Shown here one piece after another: positions 33,405-45,809 of a DNA stretch of 64,000 nt. The stretch comes from Micropterus salmoides (taxonomy: Eukaryota; Chordata; Actinopteri; Centrarchiformes; Centrarchidae): the NCBI RefSeq assembly GCF_014851395.1, contig NW_024040928.1, positions 11,396,443-11,460,442 of the forward strand, given 5' to 3'. Each line of letters starts with the position of its first letter. Within the stretch, counting starts at the first letter, position 1. Under the pieces are notes generated by a model. The model was not told where the DNA came from. It saw only the letters and a list, made by a program, of their open reading frames with translations, and made no database searches. Both the position numbers and the translations under genes were made by a program.

Positions 33405-36400
33405 CCCATATGTTATGTGGAGTTCAGTACGACACTCTGGCTTATTTATCAATTGGACAGGATGAAACAATTTCTTCTACTCTTATGGTTCATCGTGGTT
33501 CCCTTATTGTGCTCAGCCTGTGTAGATGGTCAGCTGTCTTCATGTTTCATCTGATGTAGCCTACGCAGCAAAGCCAGACTTTACACAACAAACTGGGCCA
33601 AAATGTGAAGAGGAGTATGGGCTAGCCTGGACTGAACAGATACTTAATATGCAGACCGTACCAAATCATCAGCCACCCAACACGTGTTATTGCCATTAAC
33701 CATCCAAAAAATGTTAGCGTTTAGCTGATAGGACTTAAACGGCAGGGATGACTCAGTGCACAGAAAACAGAAATTGAAGCAGCGTGCTTCAAATAGCTTG
33801 GATCAATGTCAGAAATAGGACTAATGCTACTTGTGGGTAACTTGAGTTCCACAAAGAGATGTTTTTTTGAATGAGTGGAGCATTTGTTGTAGAACTGAAC
33901 AATAATGAGCCTAATGCTTTACATTCAATAAATCACAACTGATGTATGTCTTTGTTTCTTCTCTGTCTATCTGACTGTTTCCTGCCAATTTCTCTGACTG
34001 TCTGTCGGTTTTCAGGCTCGGGGACCAGTTCTATAGGGAGGCTATCGAACACTGTCGCAGCTACAATGCCCGCCTCTGTGCCGAACGCAGCGTGCGCATG
34101 CCATTCCTGGACTCGCAAACTGGTGTGGCACAGAACAACTGCTACATCTGGATGGAAAAGCGCCACCGCCAGCCAGGTGGGAGGCACCATCTGATCTACT
34201 GAACAAATCCATGCTACTGATATGGCTTTCTATGTTCTAAGTGCTGTAGATCTGTTTTTTGGTCCATCCAACGAAGGTTGGACTTCGTTGGCTTTAACCT
34301 TCGTTGGATAACTATGACCTGGATGACTGAGAATCTTAACAGACACTTTTTGGTCCATATTATATGTACCATTCCAAAAACTGAACGTACTGTTAAAACA
34401 TAAAGGTCTAGTTTTACAGAGGGGTTATGTGCCATAATACTTACAGTAATTTCCCAGAGTCTTGGAGACGATGATTGTCAGGCAAACAATTTAGACTCCA
34501 TGAGGTCACTGTGAAATCTAACATGTTAATTAACCGAGCTTTAGAGATGCCAGTAGGTAGATTTTGTTACCTTGGGACAGAGCTGGGCTAGCTGATTCCA
34601 GCTGCTTCCAGTCCTTATGCTGAGAGCTGGATATAGTCCTTATATCTAGCTCTCAGCAGGAAACCAAATAAGCACAAATGCATAAATATGGATTGATAAA
34701 AAAGGACCTATAAATCTCCTCCCTCAATAAAAAAGCAAGCCAGCCCCTCTTTTATATATTTTAGTTACCACTTGCTGATTTATCCTGAGATGAGCAGTCA
34801 GAATGCTTTATGCACATCTGGGTCGCCTGTAAAGCCAAAGGGAACAATCTGCTCTTTACTGAGAGCTGGCCACAAATAGCCTGCACTCCATCTTGTATGC
34901 AAAGCCCTTCAGGCCACACCCTATACTTTGTGGCAGACCTTAGTCACATTATATGCATTTATTCTGGATTTGTCCCTCCCCTCCTCCTTCTCTTGATTTT
35001 TTGTCTCCGCTCATGTTGATGGAATATTACGCTTCTTTCCATCCATCCCAGCCTTCTGCTAAGCTAATGGCGGAATATGATTAGACACGAGGGCAGAGAC
35101 CAAAATATTCTCTAAGTGTTCTTCGCTGAAATAATGACAAAGCAAAGTTAGTTAAATTGTTAATCGGAGTAAAGCTGAATATAACTGTCCTCAACATCAA
35201 GTAACATTTCTACACGGATATGTCTGATAAAGCATCCACAACACGGTCGACAAAATTTCAGGCTTTTGTGACAAACAGTTTCTGGAATCTGACCATAATG
35301 GCAGGATTTTTTTTTCCTTCTGAATACATGGACCATTACACCGAGCACTGAAAGCAAGACATATTAAGTGTCAGGAAACCAAGACCAGTCCACTATGTGT
35401 GCGTATGTGTGTGTTGGGGGCTCAATGCACATTTTGTTAAAATTTTAAGCTTGTCAGTGGTTGTTAAAATTCTTCCTGTGTGCCTGTGTCTCTGCATGTG
35501 TGTACATCTGTAAATATGAATATGTTTGTGTGTGTGTCCAGGTCAGGCGGCTGGACAGATGTATACCTACCCTGCTCGTTGCTGGAGAAAGAAGAGGCGA
35601 CTCCACCCACCCCTGGATCCCCAGCTCCGCCTGTGTGAGCTTCGACTAGGTTAGGCAAACACACACACGCAGCGCATTGATTTGAATGGCTTGAGCACAG
35701 CAGTATCGACCCAGAGTCATACAATGAAAGCCACTTTAACTGGTACTCATTTCTGTGTTCACACTATGTTCAAATAAAAGCACACGTACATTGTGTTTAT
35801 GCCCTCTGTGCACAGAGCTTCAGGCGTGCTGAGTGGCGTTAATGTTCGCTATCTGACCATCTGGCTCTGGTTAGCCTGTCTCTCTCGCCAGGTCTCCAGG
35901 TTCATTCTCTTCCCCGAATCAATGCCTCCTCTCTCTGTTCTCTGGCAGTAGACACACACGCACATACACACACACGCATACATAAGCGCACAAACACCCC
36001 CGCACATGACTCTCGCTCTCTGTTGCAGCACAGAAGCACCCTAACTGGGCCTCTATAATCATTTGTCCATGAGGCATTAATGCAAGTGAGTCTTATGAGA
36101 TGGAAGTGTGTGCTTTTGTGTGTGTGTATGTGTGTGTATTCATCCATGCATGCATATGTGTGTGTTATAGGGGATTTTAGCAAAGGAATGCCCTAGGAAC
36201 TTGATAAGGGGGTAGAAATAAAGGCAAGTCTTTGTTTCGGCTTTGCTACACCATTGTTTCCCTCTCGCTGTCGTCCAGCCGCAATCTAATACTCCAGAGT
36301 CTTCTACCAAGAGCGATTCAGCTTTAAGCAGAGTCATTTTCGGGGGGGGGGGGCAGCAACCAACCAACCAATCAACCAACCAGAGCATGTGAAGGGAAAG

Positions 36401-39400
36401 GAAACTAGCGAGACACGGTTGTTACCAGGAGCAGGAAAGGCTTTGTAGCTGAGGGTGAAAGAGTACAAGTCTCCACTTTTGTTTTTTAGAGATCCAGTTC
36501 TGTATTTTGGCCCAGATATCTATCATAACACGACAGAGGAATGCAAGTGCTCCCCTTCCAGGCATTTGGAAATGCTTTATGTTTATTTAATGCTTCCTGA
36601 GGTTTGTCTCTGTGTGTGAAGATACACAGGGGCTCTGTCACGAGGTTACTTTGAAATCCTTTGATACCAGAATTGAATTCCTTGTTTTGATCTTCTGCTT
36701 TTTCTTCATGTCACAGCTCAACATGTTAGTGGCCATACCTCACCAGCTATTTTGCATCCCCCAGTATAAACTCGGTATAAAAACTGTTGAATCTGATGAA
36801 GGTGTTTTACTATACTACGACATTCTTTTTTAAGATGTACAGATGCAGTGAGCATGCAGTTTAAGTTCTCTTTTTTCTCATGTTCACCTTGAGTAGACGG
36901 TTTCTTACCCATCTTTGTTGTGTACTATCAGGGGTGTAATGGCATTGGCCAATCAAAATTAGGGGGACACTTCAGTGATTCAGTTTTGCACTTCCAAAAA
37001 GTTCTATCCTGATTTTTAGTCCCTAGTATGGGTCAAGCTCTAAAAATTCTGGATCCTACATTTCCCATAATGCAACCCAATAGCCTATTTCATTAGACCC
37101 CCTGTCTCCAAAAAAGGCCCACTTCTTTCAACCCCCATACCTACAGAAACACAGGCTTTCTGTTATAAAATTTGACATCATCAGGGTTCATTTTTCAAAC
37201 TTCTCCCGACATGTAAAGTGAAATTCATGGAGTGTCCCTTTAAGTTTAGCAGTAGTATCCTCTTTCTCTTCTTCATGTTTGTCCTGGAGAGTCAAGGAAG
37301 GAGTGAGGAGGTTATAGAAGGGGAGGAAGATGGGTGAGGGCAAAGAAAATGGGGGAGAGGAAATCAAATGAAGGAGTGGTTTAGCATAGAAGAGGAGGGA
37401 GGGGATCAGCAGAGAACAGAGGTATAGGAGGAGGGTTGTGGGGCAGGTTTAGGATCTGTGATGAGGGTTACAGAGTGATGACGGAGGAAATGTCTTGTCA
37501 GTTGCCAGTTCAAAGTCAGCCTGCACAAATGGAAACAAGAGGAAGGGGAGGGAAGTAGGAGCAACAGACAAACAGCAGCTCAGTATTCAATAAGAACATC
37601 TTAAAGAATCTGTAGACCTGCTCGCTCCCTGTCTCTCTTATAAATCCCTACTTTCATTCTGTTTTCATCCTGACATCAGAGTTCAAAGACGAGGACAGAG
37701 AGTCTACGCTGCAGCAAGTTCAGCTCCACGGAAATGAAAAGAGGGAGAGGAAGAAAGATAAAGTCGAAGTGATAAAGAGAGAGTGAGATACAGGAGATAT
37801 AAGTTAGGCCTATGAGCAATGGGGTTTTTTTTGTTTCGGTTCATTATTTCATCTTCCCTTACTGTGCACCTTAGTTTTTTATTGATGTTGAATCTGGCAG
37901 CCCGCCATACAACTGTTAAAACGGCCTTTACGTCCAATGCAGAGGGAACACTTACACAATGTCCACATTGATACTGATGCTTTTGCCTTCCATCAATGCT
38001 AAACTAGCACTAGTTGTTCATTCAAAACTGGGCTTTTTGAAAGTGCTTTCTAAATATGATAACTTTGAAAATTCTGATCATGTGATCAGACATAAAGCTG
38101 GTTACTAAAGTGGCCAGCAAAGAGCCAGTAGAGGAAATGTAATTTGTTTAACTTTTGTGTTTAACATGGTCAACAAACTTTTAGAAAAAACATGCACGCA
38201 CACCATCTGCCATCTCAAATGCTCTTTATTGTCTCTTATTGTACCTCCACAGAAGCCGAGCTGGCCCCAAAGCATGAGGTTCCCCCGGCGGAGGCCACAG
38301 CCTTGGAGGCCCTCCTTAGGGCGGACAACCTGCTGGAGAAAAAAAACAACCTCTGTAAGGAAGAGGAGACGATGCTGGAAATACAGGTATTTTATTATTT
38401 GTGCATTATGTACAGTATCTTAAATTCTCTATTGTATAACAAATATAAAGTCTGTCTGTTGTTCTGCGAGCAAAGGTTGGTATTGCAAACAAGAGCTTGC
38501 AACTTAGAGGTGTGAAATGATCAAAATATTCCTTGTTTTACTCTTCTCCCTCCCCTCTGACCCTCACTGTTTCTGTAATTGTGTGCTCTGTAGAGAGTTC
38601 TGGAGGCGGATGAAAATGGGGACGGTTTCCATGATGATGAAGACTTTGAAATGGATATTCCAAAGAGAAAGAACAGAAACAGAGGCAAAGTTAGTGTGTG
38701 CACGCACATACCTATTTGTGTGTGTGAATAGTAACACTGTTTCATCAATACAAAATCTAGTGCAACACTTATTTCTACAGCATGCTTCTCTTAAACTTGA
38801 GCCACATCTTAAGGTCTTTGCTTCCCAACAAACCTTGTTTTCGAAATGTATTAATTAATGGCATGTTAAAATACATATAAAAATGTATGGGTCTGCAGTG
38901 TGCTGTTTGGAATTAAATCTTAAATATCCCAAATTTGAGTTGAAATATTCATACATCAGAGGTTTAAATGTCAGACGCCTGTTGTGTTTCATTTCAGAAC
39001 AGAGGATCCAGTCGCAGAAGGACAGAGCCCGTTAACACGGATGACCAGGACAAACCCTACGTCTGTGACAGTAAGGGAAAAGAAAACTTCATTCTTTGTG
39101 TGACATCATGAGATCACTGTCATTGGTTTTTGGTTTACATGTTAGTATAAATAAATCCACAATCACAGTGCTTCCTAAAGCTCGAGGGAGTGGAGCTTTT
39201 GTCCTTAGATCCTGGCTAGTTAGTTAATTCCTATTGTTAGGAAACCTTGCTCTACGTGCCTGCGCCAAAGTCTCAGGCTGCACTATATGTTTAATAAACA
39301 GGGACAAATCTAGCAGAAAATACATTTTCTCTCATCTTTGAAGTCTCCTTCTGTTCTAAGAGCAGTCCTCTGCAGCATGAAGAAAGAGTTTGCTGTGAAT

Positions 39401-42400
39401 CCAGACCCGACTAGCATGCCACTTACGTATTTGGGCAGAACCCCCCAGGAATGGATTGCCATGGGGTTGTGAACAGAGATAGCCCCGCTCAAACAAACAA
39501 ATCTCATCCTCATTTTGTGTCTTGTTCTGTCTTTCCTTTATTATTTGCTTTTGTGTCTTCTCTGTTCCAGATAGATACAAACAAAAGCATAACTCAAAAA
39601 AGGCTGAAGAAGGTATCTGAACCTGTCTCCATCTTGTCTTTCTAGTGCCTTTTTGCTCATGGGCATCTGGCGTGGGAGTGGCTGACTGAATACTGATGCT
39701 TTGGAAATATCTAATGCTTTAATTGCTTTATGCTAGTCCAGACACCCGCTCCTAAATTCAGTGCAAGCATTGCATGACACTAACACTACGCCTTGTGCCT
39801 TAATGCTTGCTTATTGCAAGGCATGCACCAAATGATGCTTAAGCAGCAGCTCAACTAATGTCGCACCGAGGGATGCATGTTTCTTAAGGCCACACAAGCT
39901 GTGATGTGATCCACAGATGTAGCCATTGTAGAAGTGTTTACACTCAGAGGAATTCTTTGAATTTTTCAGTTTTTAACCCTGGGATTGGATTGATGAGGAG
40001 TTCACAGACAGACAGTGAAGCTTGAATAAGACACTTCTATGATGACTACTGCTCTAATGTGCTCATTAAGCTTTAAATAACCCCAAGAACTACTACAGTA
40101 GTAGACTATAGATCCTAAGTTTCATACACAAAATGCTTCCTTACCAATCCTGATTTTATATATTAAGATTGTGACTTCCATGCCTACAGTACAGCAACAG
40201 CAGGGTAAAAATGTGCCTGTCAAGCTCAAACCTTGTGTTGGTTTGCTCATAATAATCTTATTTTTAAAACAGTTGTAGACAGATACTGGATGGTTGTCCT
40301 GTCTAAATATCTATTCACTAGACTTCCTTGTAAAATTTTCATCAATAAAGCTATGGTGTTTCATATAAAATAATTGCCTGATTTTTTTTATAAAAGCGTG
40401 GCATTAAATAACTAATAAGCCTCTTTCTCGCCGTGTCAGAAGCAATAATAAATCCTCGCAACAACACTTTCTTAAACTAATAGTGACATCACCTTTGAGG
40501 TTGTTATGGTAAAAAAAGTGAACATATTTATGTATGTCCCTGACTTTTGCCATAGATTTAAGTCTAAAGCAAAGCATACACTTTTTTCGTGGAACAAATT
40601 GTCCATATGGCAGCATGGGGAGATGTATTGGAAGAGTCTGTTTTCTGCAGCACATATGATTTTGATTTAGCAGAGTGATAAACCATCAAACATAAAAATA
40701 CTGACAGTGAGTTGAAAATCCTGCAAATTGTCTCAGACGCCTTCCATAAAAATATGTTATATTCCAATTTTAGAAATGTGTAACAGTTCATGTTAAGCCA
40801 GACTGTGCAGTGCGCCGCACAAGGTTTTACGTGTGTCTAATGGACTTTTGATGTTTTATCTGTAGTCTGTGGAAAGCGTTACAAGAACCGTCCTGGCCTG
40901 AGTTACCACTACGCCCACACTCACTTGGCAGAGGAGGAGGGCGAGGAGGAGAAGGAAACAGAGATGAGCCCATCTCCTCCGCGTAGCTTGGACAACCACA
41001 AACGTAAGATGCTGGCTAGGATGTAATTACATAGAAGCAACAGAAGGTTTCAGTAACTGCTAGAAATGTCCTAATGCTTTTCCTGATAGAAACTCCTCAT
41101 CACACACTCATAAGCATGAAATGTTCCAAGTCACAGTTTGTGATAACCCAGATGGTTTTTAAGCCTTCAGAAAATGAGTGGCAGCTCACGTGTCTTTCTG
41201 TTTACATGTGTCTGTTCCTGCTGACAGCTCAAAAGGGCCCAGACGGTACCATCATCCCCAACGACTACTGTGACTTCTGCCTGGGAGACCAGGACTCAAA
41301 CAGGAAGACAGGCCAGGCTGAGGAGCTGGTGTCCTGCTCTGACTGTGGACGCTCCGGTGAGTTCCCAGTCTCCACAACATGGAGGGTTTCCATTAAGGCT
41401 TTAGGTTCTTTGCTGACGTCAGCATTAACGTAGACCACAAGTATTTGCTTTGTTTTCCTGCCAATTAAATTAGTGCACTTTAAAAATGTCGTACGAGCAA
41501 AAGCTACTACTTATCCCACTCTAATCAAGCGTTATAGTTTGACATTTTGGGAAAGATACTTTCCTGCCAAGAATGAAATGAGAAGATTGATAACACTCTA
41601 ATGTCTGTAGGATAAATATGAAGCTACAGACAGCAGGGAGTTAGTTTAGCTTAGCATAAAGACTGGAACCAGGGGTAAACAGCTAGCCTGGTTCTGTTCA
41701 GGGGTAACAAGCCGCCTAAAAACACTTCTGCATCTCACTAAATAGTTATGTAATTTTTGTTTAGTTGTTTTGCACTGGACTATGTCTTGGCCAGGCGCAG
41801 TGACTTCCTGGAGTCTTGTTGTCACTATGTGGTTTTTGTACAGCTTAAATAAACAAGATGTAACATTGTACATATTAGTGAACTTCAGAGGTGCTGTACC
41901 TTTGGACAGAGCCAGTCTAGCTGTTTCACCCTGTTCCCACTGTTTAAGCTAAGCTAAGCTAAGGGAACGGTCTGCTGGCTGTAGCTTCATATTTAACCCA
42001 CCTGTGAGTTGTATCAATCTTCTCCTCTAAATTTCAGCAGGATAATGAATAGGTGTAAAATGTTTCTTTGGGAAATTATTGAGATTTTCAGAAATTAGTT
42101 GTTTGCTAGTTTCACACTTTAATTTGTGTCTACTACACATCTCATTTTTATTTCCTTTTACTTCCTTTTTATCCACAATCTTGTTCATGTCTATTCCTCG
42201 CTTTCTTGCGATGTTTATTTTTGATACATGAACTAAAAAGGTTCTTCCCTAATGGCCACAAATGTGATGAAGTCTTACATTATGCATCAAATATCTATTT
42301 AGATTAATTGTAATTTATTTGGGGGATCTCTTCAGAAGCTACTATTAATACAAAGTTTACAGTAATGTTCACACAGATCCTTTTAGTTTGTGAAAAATCA

Positions 42401-45400
42401 CTAAAATACAAAGGACAGCCTCAGCTGTTGTTCCAAGTCATCTTTGTTCAAACTAACCTGTGTCTTTACTTGATAAAGAACCGGTTATGGCGTGCAGTGA
42501 ATTGAGCTTTCATGTTGCTACAGTGTCTTTTCAGTGGGTTGTCAATGAGCCTTGTAGACCATTAAAAGTGAGAACCAATTGCAGGAAAAGCTTACAATTT
42601 CCCTTGTAAAAAATACTGATTCATAGGCCCCGCTGCTTGCTTCCATCATGCATGCTTCACCATGTCAGCCTCGTCCATCTGTAAGGACTTCTGCCTATAG
42701 ACGACATGCATTCACTCTTTTGTTGCTCAGTTTTCATGCATTATCTTATGGCACATTTGGCTGCATTTTTGTTTCTTACCCCCCTCCCTTATCACGGGCA
42801 AAACCTTTCTTGAATCAGCTCAAACCGTTTTGTTCAGTAAGAGAGCAGAGTTTTCATTTCAGCAAGTCAGGTGTTTTCTTGCTACCCTAGACTTTGTTAG
42901 AACAGTTGCGAGAGTATGTGGCCTTGTCTGTGCTCTGACGCTGATGTTTTCATGGTAGCTGGAAGAGGAGGAGGGAAGAAGGATGGGAGGAAGCTGAGTG
43001 CTCTAGAAGAATTGTTTGACAACGCGGCATCAGACAGCGAGGCCTCTACATTTCATGGCTTTGAAGACGCCGAGCTGCAAGACATTTTGTTTTCAGACGA
43101 TGATGATGCTGTGGCTGACAGCTGATAACGGGACTTCAAGCCGGACCTTGTGGCAGTAATGACTTTTTTCATGAAATGTTTTCATTAAGGGAACACTGAA
43201 AGTCTTTGAAGGCGCAGAATGTTGTACAGTGGCTCCCCTTGAAGGCACTCCTACCAGAAAAATATACAGATTTATTTTGAACTTTTCTGAGAGAGTATGA
43301 AGGACATGAATTCTTTCCAAAAGACATTTAACGCCATCTTTTTCTTGGAAATGTTGTCCCAGGTGGATACAAAGGCTTTTTTTAAACCATGCTCATGTGG
43401 ATTTTACTGTCCAACACATTAACACATTTTCCATTTTTCATAAACAAACAATAATGTCCTTACATACGACTTTGCTTGCATGAGATAATCAAGATCATAG
43501 ACTAAACTTCGTGGCTACATCTTAATTAGTTCTGGACCAAAAAGGTTAATAGCAGACACGATGGACCAGAGAAAAAGGAATTAATTACATGAGTGGCCGC
43601 AAATGTGGCAGGGGGAGGGATGAACGTGGACTCTTGAGTCACTCCATTGGCTAAAGAGGACATGTAGCGGAGAGGTAAGAGCCAATCGGCACTCCATTGC
43701 TCCTCTCTGTCTTTAAGGACTAGATATTTTGTTTCATCAGTAGCAGTACTGATGCGTAATACCTTTTCTCCAAAGTGGTATCCATTTAAGATGATTTAAA
43801 CTGCCACAGTTAATTTCTCCCCAACTGTAATTCCTCCATTTAATTTTGAAAGGAAGGCAGCAGCTTTAACATTTCTGTCTGAAAAGTTATTCAGTTCACG
43901 TTTCTCTTTGTTCACCCATCGCAGGCTGATAGGGAATGTTTTCAATGTTTCTGGCTGCTTTCCCAGTCCAGATATAAATCACTTCATCCTTGATTATGGC
44001 TCATTCATGGCTCATTGACACCCCGTTGATACCAGGGTGATGCAGATAACTGTGTGCAAGATGAGATGCAGACAGCACTGTGAAGCTATGGGGAGGCTAT
44101 AAAAGACAGTTATTAAGTCAGGGAACAAGATGACAATTTTATATATACCACATACCATTCTTTTTGTGTTGTCACAGCTGTAGGTTCATGGGAAGATGAT
44201 AACAATGTGTTTTCCTGTGCACACATAACTGCTTGTGTTTCGCTTTCCAGATATAAAATCACTTGTCTTTTGTGGCCAGATTGCTTTTGATGCTACTTTT
44301 CCGTCCAGCTCTATGGACTGTCAACAATATGGGGTGCAATTACAGTTGTCTGAATGACAGACAAGTAAACACCTACCGGTGGCTCAAAGACTCGGCAATC
44401 TTATTTTGAAGGGAGACATAATGTTGTCTAAATGGATGCATCTCAACCAGGGCAAAACATTTTCTTTAAAACAATTTAAACCTATTGTTACACCAGATTA
44501 CCATTTTTAATCTACAGCATCAAAAATGACTTCAAGTTGCAATGTTGCAGTGCAGCTGAACTACAAAATCTGAGCAGTGTAAATACTGGTATTAATCTAT
44601 CATTAACATAGAAAAATACATCATTGCTGCACATCAAAGCCTGAAGCAAGCACTTGTGCAATCAGATACAGCTGCAGATAATGTAAGTCATCTTTTTACG
44701 GATTACGTAAATACACGTGTCAGTCTTTGTCTGCATCTGCTGTCAGCGCCAACTCAGAGCTTCTGCCACGTGTCTCTAAACTGTTACATCAGAAAACACT
44801 GCTAACTTTGCTTTGGAAATTCTTCTGGCAATCCACTCTGTCACCTCTTCTTCACTTTTCTCGTCCCTCTCCAGGTCACCCAACATGTCTGCAGTTCACT
44901 GACAACATGATGCAGGCAGTGAGGACGTACCAGTGGCAGTGCATAGAGTGCAAGTCTTGCAGCGTCTGTGGCACCTCAGAGAATGATGTATGTATACTGT
45001 GGGAGAGGGAAGATCCTCCAAAAATGTCAGTGTTTGAATGCTATTTGAATGCTATTTGAATTTGAATTTTCTTTGAGGTGCACCAAATTTGACTTGAATT
45101 CCTTTTAATGTTGTGACCTTTCCACAGTCATATGCAACACATTAAACTGAACTTACTATACTTGCCAACACAGATATTTTACTTGATTAATCACCCCTGC
45201 TGTGATGTGATATTTTACATCAGTGGCTGACTCCGTAATATGTTCTCTAAGAGTGAAAAATAAATGTGCTGCTCTTTTGGAGAAAATATGTAAATTATCA
45301 TAAATTCATGAGCTAGTCACACAAAAAATCACTTCCTTACTTCAGCGTTCAGATTGATATTTTTGCCCACTACATATTTTATAGATATTATATATATAAG

Positions 45401-45728
45401 ATGTTGACTTTGTGCTGCTGATGTAGGACCAGCTGCTGTTCTGTGATGACTGTGACAGAGGATACCACATGTACTGCCTGAAGCCTCCAATGACCCAGCC
45501 TCCAGAAGGTATAACAGCCACTCTCATCGGTTTATTCCATTATCAGAGGGTGTGATAGTATATATGTCATGTGCTGTATATTTGAAGCTACAAGCAAAGG
45601 CTATATATGGAAAGGAGGACAAAGATTTCAGCCTCTTTTTCTCCATCTCTCTCTCCACAGGGAGCTGGAGCTGTCACTTGTGTCTGGACCTGTTAAAAGA
45701 CAAGGCCTCAGCCTACGAAGAAGCATAA
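26048..45728 (+). CDS. dpf3: DPF3, BAF-complex double-PHD protein, long form (11 exons)
   Basis: Exons: 26048-26079, 34016-34176, 35542-35649, 38253-38386, 38594-38689, 38998-39070, 40866-41003, 41228-41356, 44875-44987, 45427-45508 and 45661-45728. All junctions are GT-AG and in phase, giving 377 aa, the length of human DPF3b (378). DPF3 is an accessory subunit of BAF (SWI/SNF) remodellers, important in heart and muscle. Its tandem PHD fingers read acetylated or methylated histone H3. Visible in order are a Requiem-type N-terminal domain (LGDQFYREAIEHCRSYNARL, KRHRQPG), an acidic and basic middle (DDEDFEMDIPKRKNR) and a Kruppel C2H2 finger at about 196-222 ([20 protein letters not shown]). 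PHD1 (about 258-318, NDYCDFCLG, WQCIECKSC) and PHD2 (about 319-367, CDDCDRGYHMYC, WSCHLC) follow. Intron 1 is 7.9 kb. DPF1 and DPF2 are alternatives, but the sequence and neighbours fit DPF3. Confidence 0.96.
26430..26600. promoter_or_regulatory. Possible conserved element in dpf3 intron 1
   Basis: A stretch free of simple repeats just downstream of exon 1. It holds a perfect octamer ATTTGCAT at 26451-26458 followed by ATTTCATGCAATTAATGTCA. The dense homeodomain/POU-like sites suggest an enhancer. This rests on motif content alone, with no alignment. Confidence 0.3.
27431..27458 (+). repeat. (GT)14 microsatellite
   Basis: Perfect GT dinucleotide run in dpf3 intron 1. Confidence 0.95.
27880..28180. 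promoter_or_regulatory. Possible conserved non-coding element in dpf3 intron 1
   Basis: A block of balanced, non-repetitive sequence between low-complexity stretches. It contains GATGAATTACAGCCGCCATC, AGTAAATACACCTGG and CATATTTACTCGATTTATT. The balanced composition inside a repeat-laden intron is what conserved enhancers look like. No coding frame fits dpf3. Unproven. Confidence 0.3.
28903..28947 (+). repeat. Poly-C then (CA)n tract
   Basis: A run of C residues (28903-28913) leads into a (CA)n microsatellite (28917-28947) in dpf3 intron 1. The surrounding 28860-29450 is pyrimidine-rich (CCTTCC, CTCCTT) and gives spurious open frames. Confidence 0.9.
31162..31194 (+). repeat. (CA)n microsatellite
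   Basis: About sixteen CA units in dpf3 intron 1. A shorter (CA)n lies at 31667-31681. Confidence 0.95.
32515..32670. mobile_element. Left-arm fragment of palindromic fish MITE
   Basis: Contains GGTTAGCTTAGCATAGCATT, CTGCAATGAGGGGGAAACTG and CTCACTAATTAAAATGTTAT then TATCCGTACAAAATC. This is the order seen in the left half of the 41541-42072 family. It lies in dpf3 intron 1. Confidence 0.65.
33367..33402 (+). repeat. (GT)n microsatellite
   Basis: About eighteen GT units in dpf3 intron 1, some 610 bp before exon 2. Confidence 0.95.
34505..34610. mobile_element. Right-arm fragment of palindromic fish MITE
   Basis: Contains GAGCTTTAGAGATGCCAGTA, GGACAGAGCTGGGCTAGCTG and TTCCAGTCCTTATGCT, matching the right half of the 41541-42072 family. 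It lies in dpf3 intron 2. Confidence 0.6.
36959..37243. mobile_element. TTAA-type MITE in dpf3 intron 3
   Basis: The left end TTAGGGGGACACTTCAGTGA is the inverted match of the right end ATGGAGTGTCCCTTTAA. The ends sit on TTAG and TTAA, as expected for piggyBac- or Kolobok-like elements that target TTAA. The 285-bp interior has no coding frame. A truncated copy starts at 52757. Confidence 0.7.
37281..37460 (+). repeat. Purine-rich low-complexity tract
   Basis: A long GA-rich stretch (GGAGGAAGATGG, GGGGGAGAGG, GAGGAGGGAGGGG) within dpf3 intron 3. No coding content. Confidence 0.7.
41541..42072. mobile_element. Full-length palindromic fish MITE in dpf3 intron
   Basis: Ends GACATTTTGGGAAAG and TTTCTTTGGGAAAT are inverted. 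Inner arms carry GAAGCTACAGACAGCAGGGA, TTAGTTTAGCTTAGCATAAA and GACTGGAACCAGGGGTAAAC, which face TAAGCTAAGCTAAGCTAAGG and GGCTGTAGCTTCATATTTA. The whole 530 bp can fold back on itself. Fragments of the same family are at 5015, 32515, 34505 and 52190. No coding frame. Confidence 0.8.
42959..43125 (+). CDS. dpf3: dpf3 alternative last exon (short, single half-PHD form)
   Basis: A strong acceptor (CATGGTAG) opens a 167-bp exon that joins exon 8 (ending 41356) in phase and runs to TGA. It gives a 345-aa protein. The encoded tail (KKDGRKLSALEELFDNAASD, TFHGFEDAELQD, then an Asp-rich end) matches the DPF3a-type tail known in mammals, especially the TFHGF core. This form keeps the C2H2 finger but loses the second half of PHD1 and all of PHD2, so it should not read histone tails in the same way. 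Choice between this exon and exon 9 at 44875 is by alternative splicing or polyadenylation. No nearby AATAAA was found after the stop. Confidence 0.88.
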
Positions 45729-45748
45729 CTCCCTGGACATTCTTCCCA

Positions 45749-45806
<58 letters not shown>
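45749..45806 (+). repeat. (CA)n-(TA)n tract in dpf3 3' UTR
   Basis: A (CA)13 run followed directly by about sixteen TA units, beginning 20 bp after the long-form stop codon. Confidence 0.95.

Positions 45807-45809
<3 letters not shown>

Noticed and set aside
27431..33559. Several frames starting with long Cys-Val or His-Thr runs
   Set aside because: These are translations of GT/CA microsatellites.
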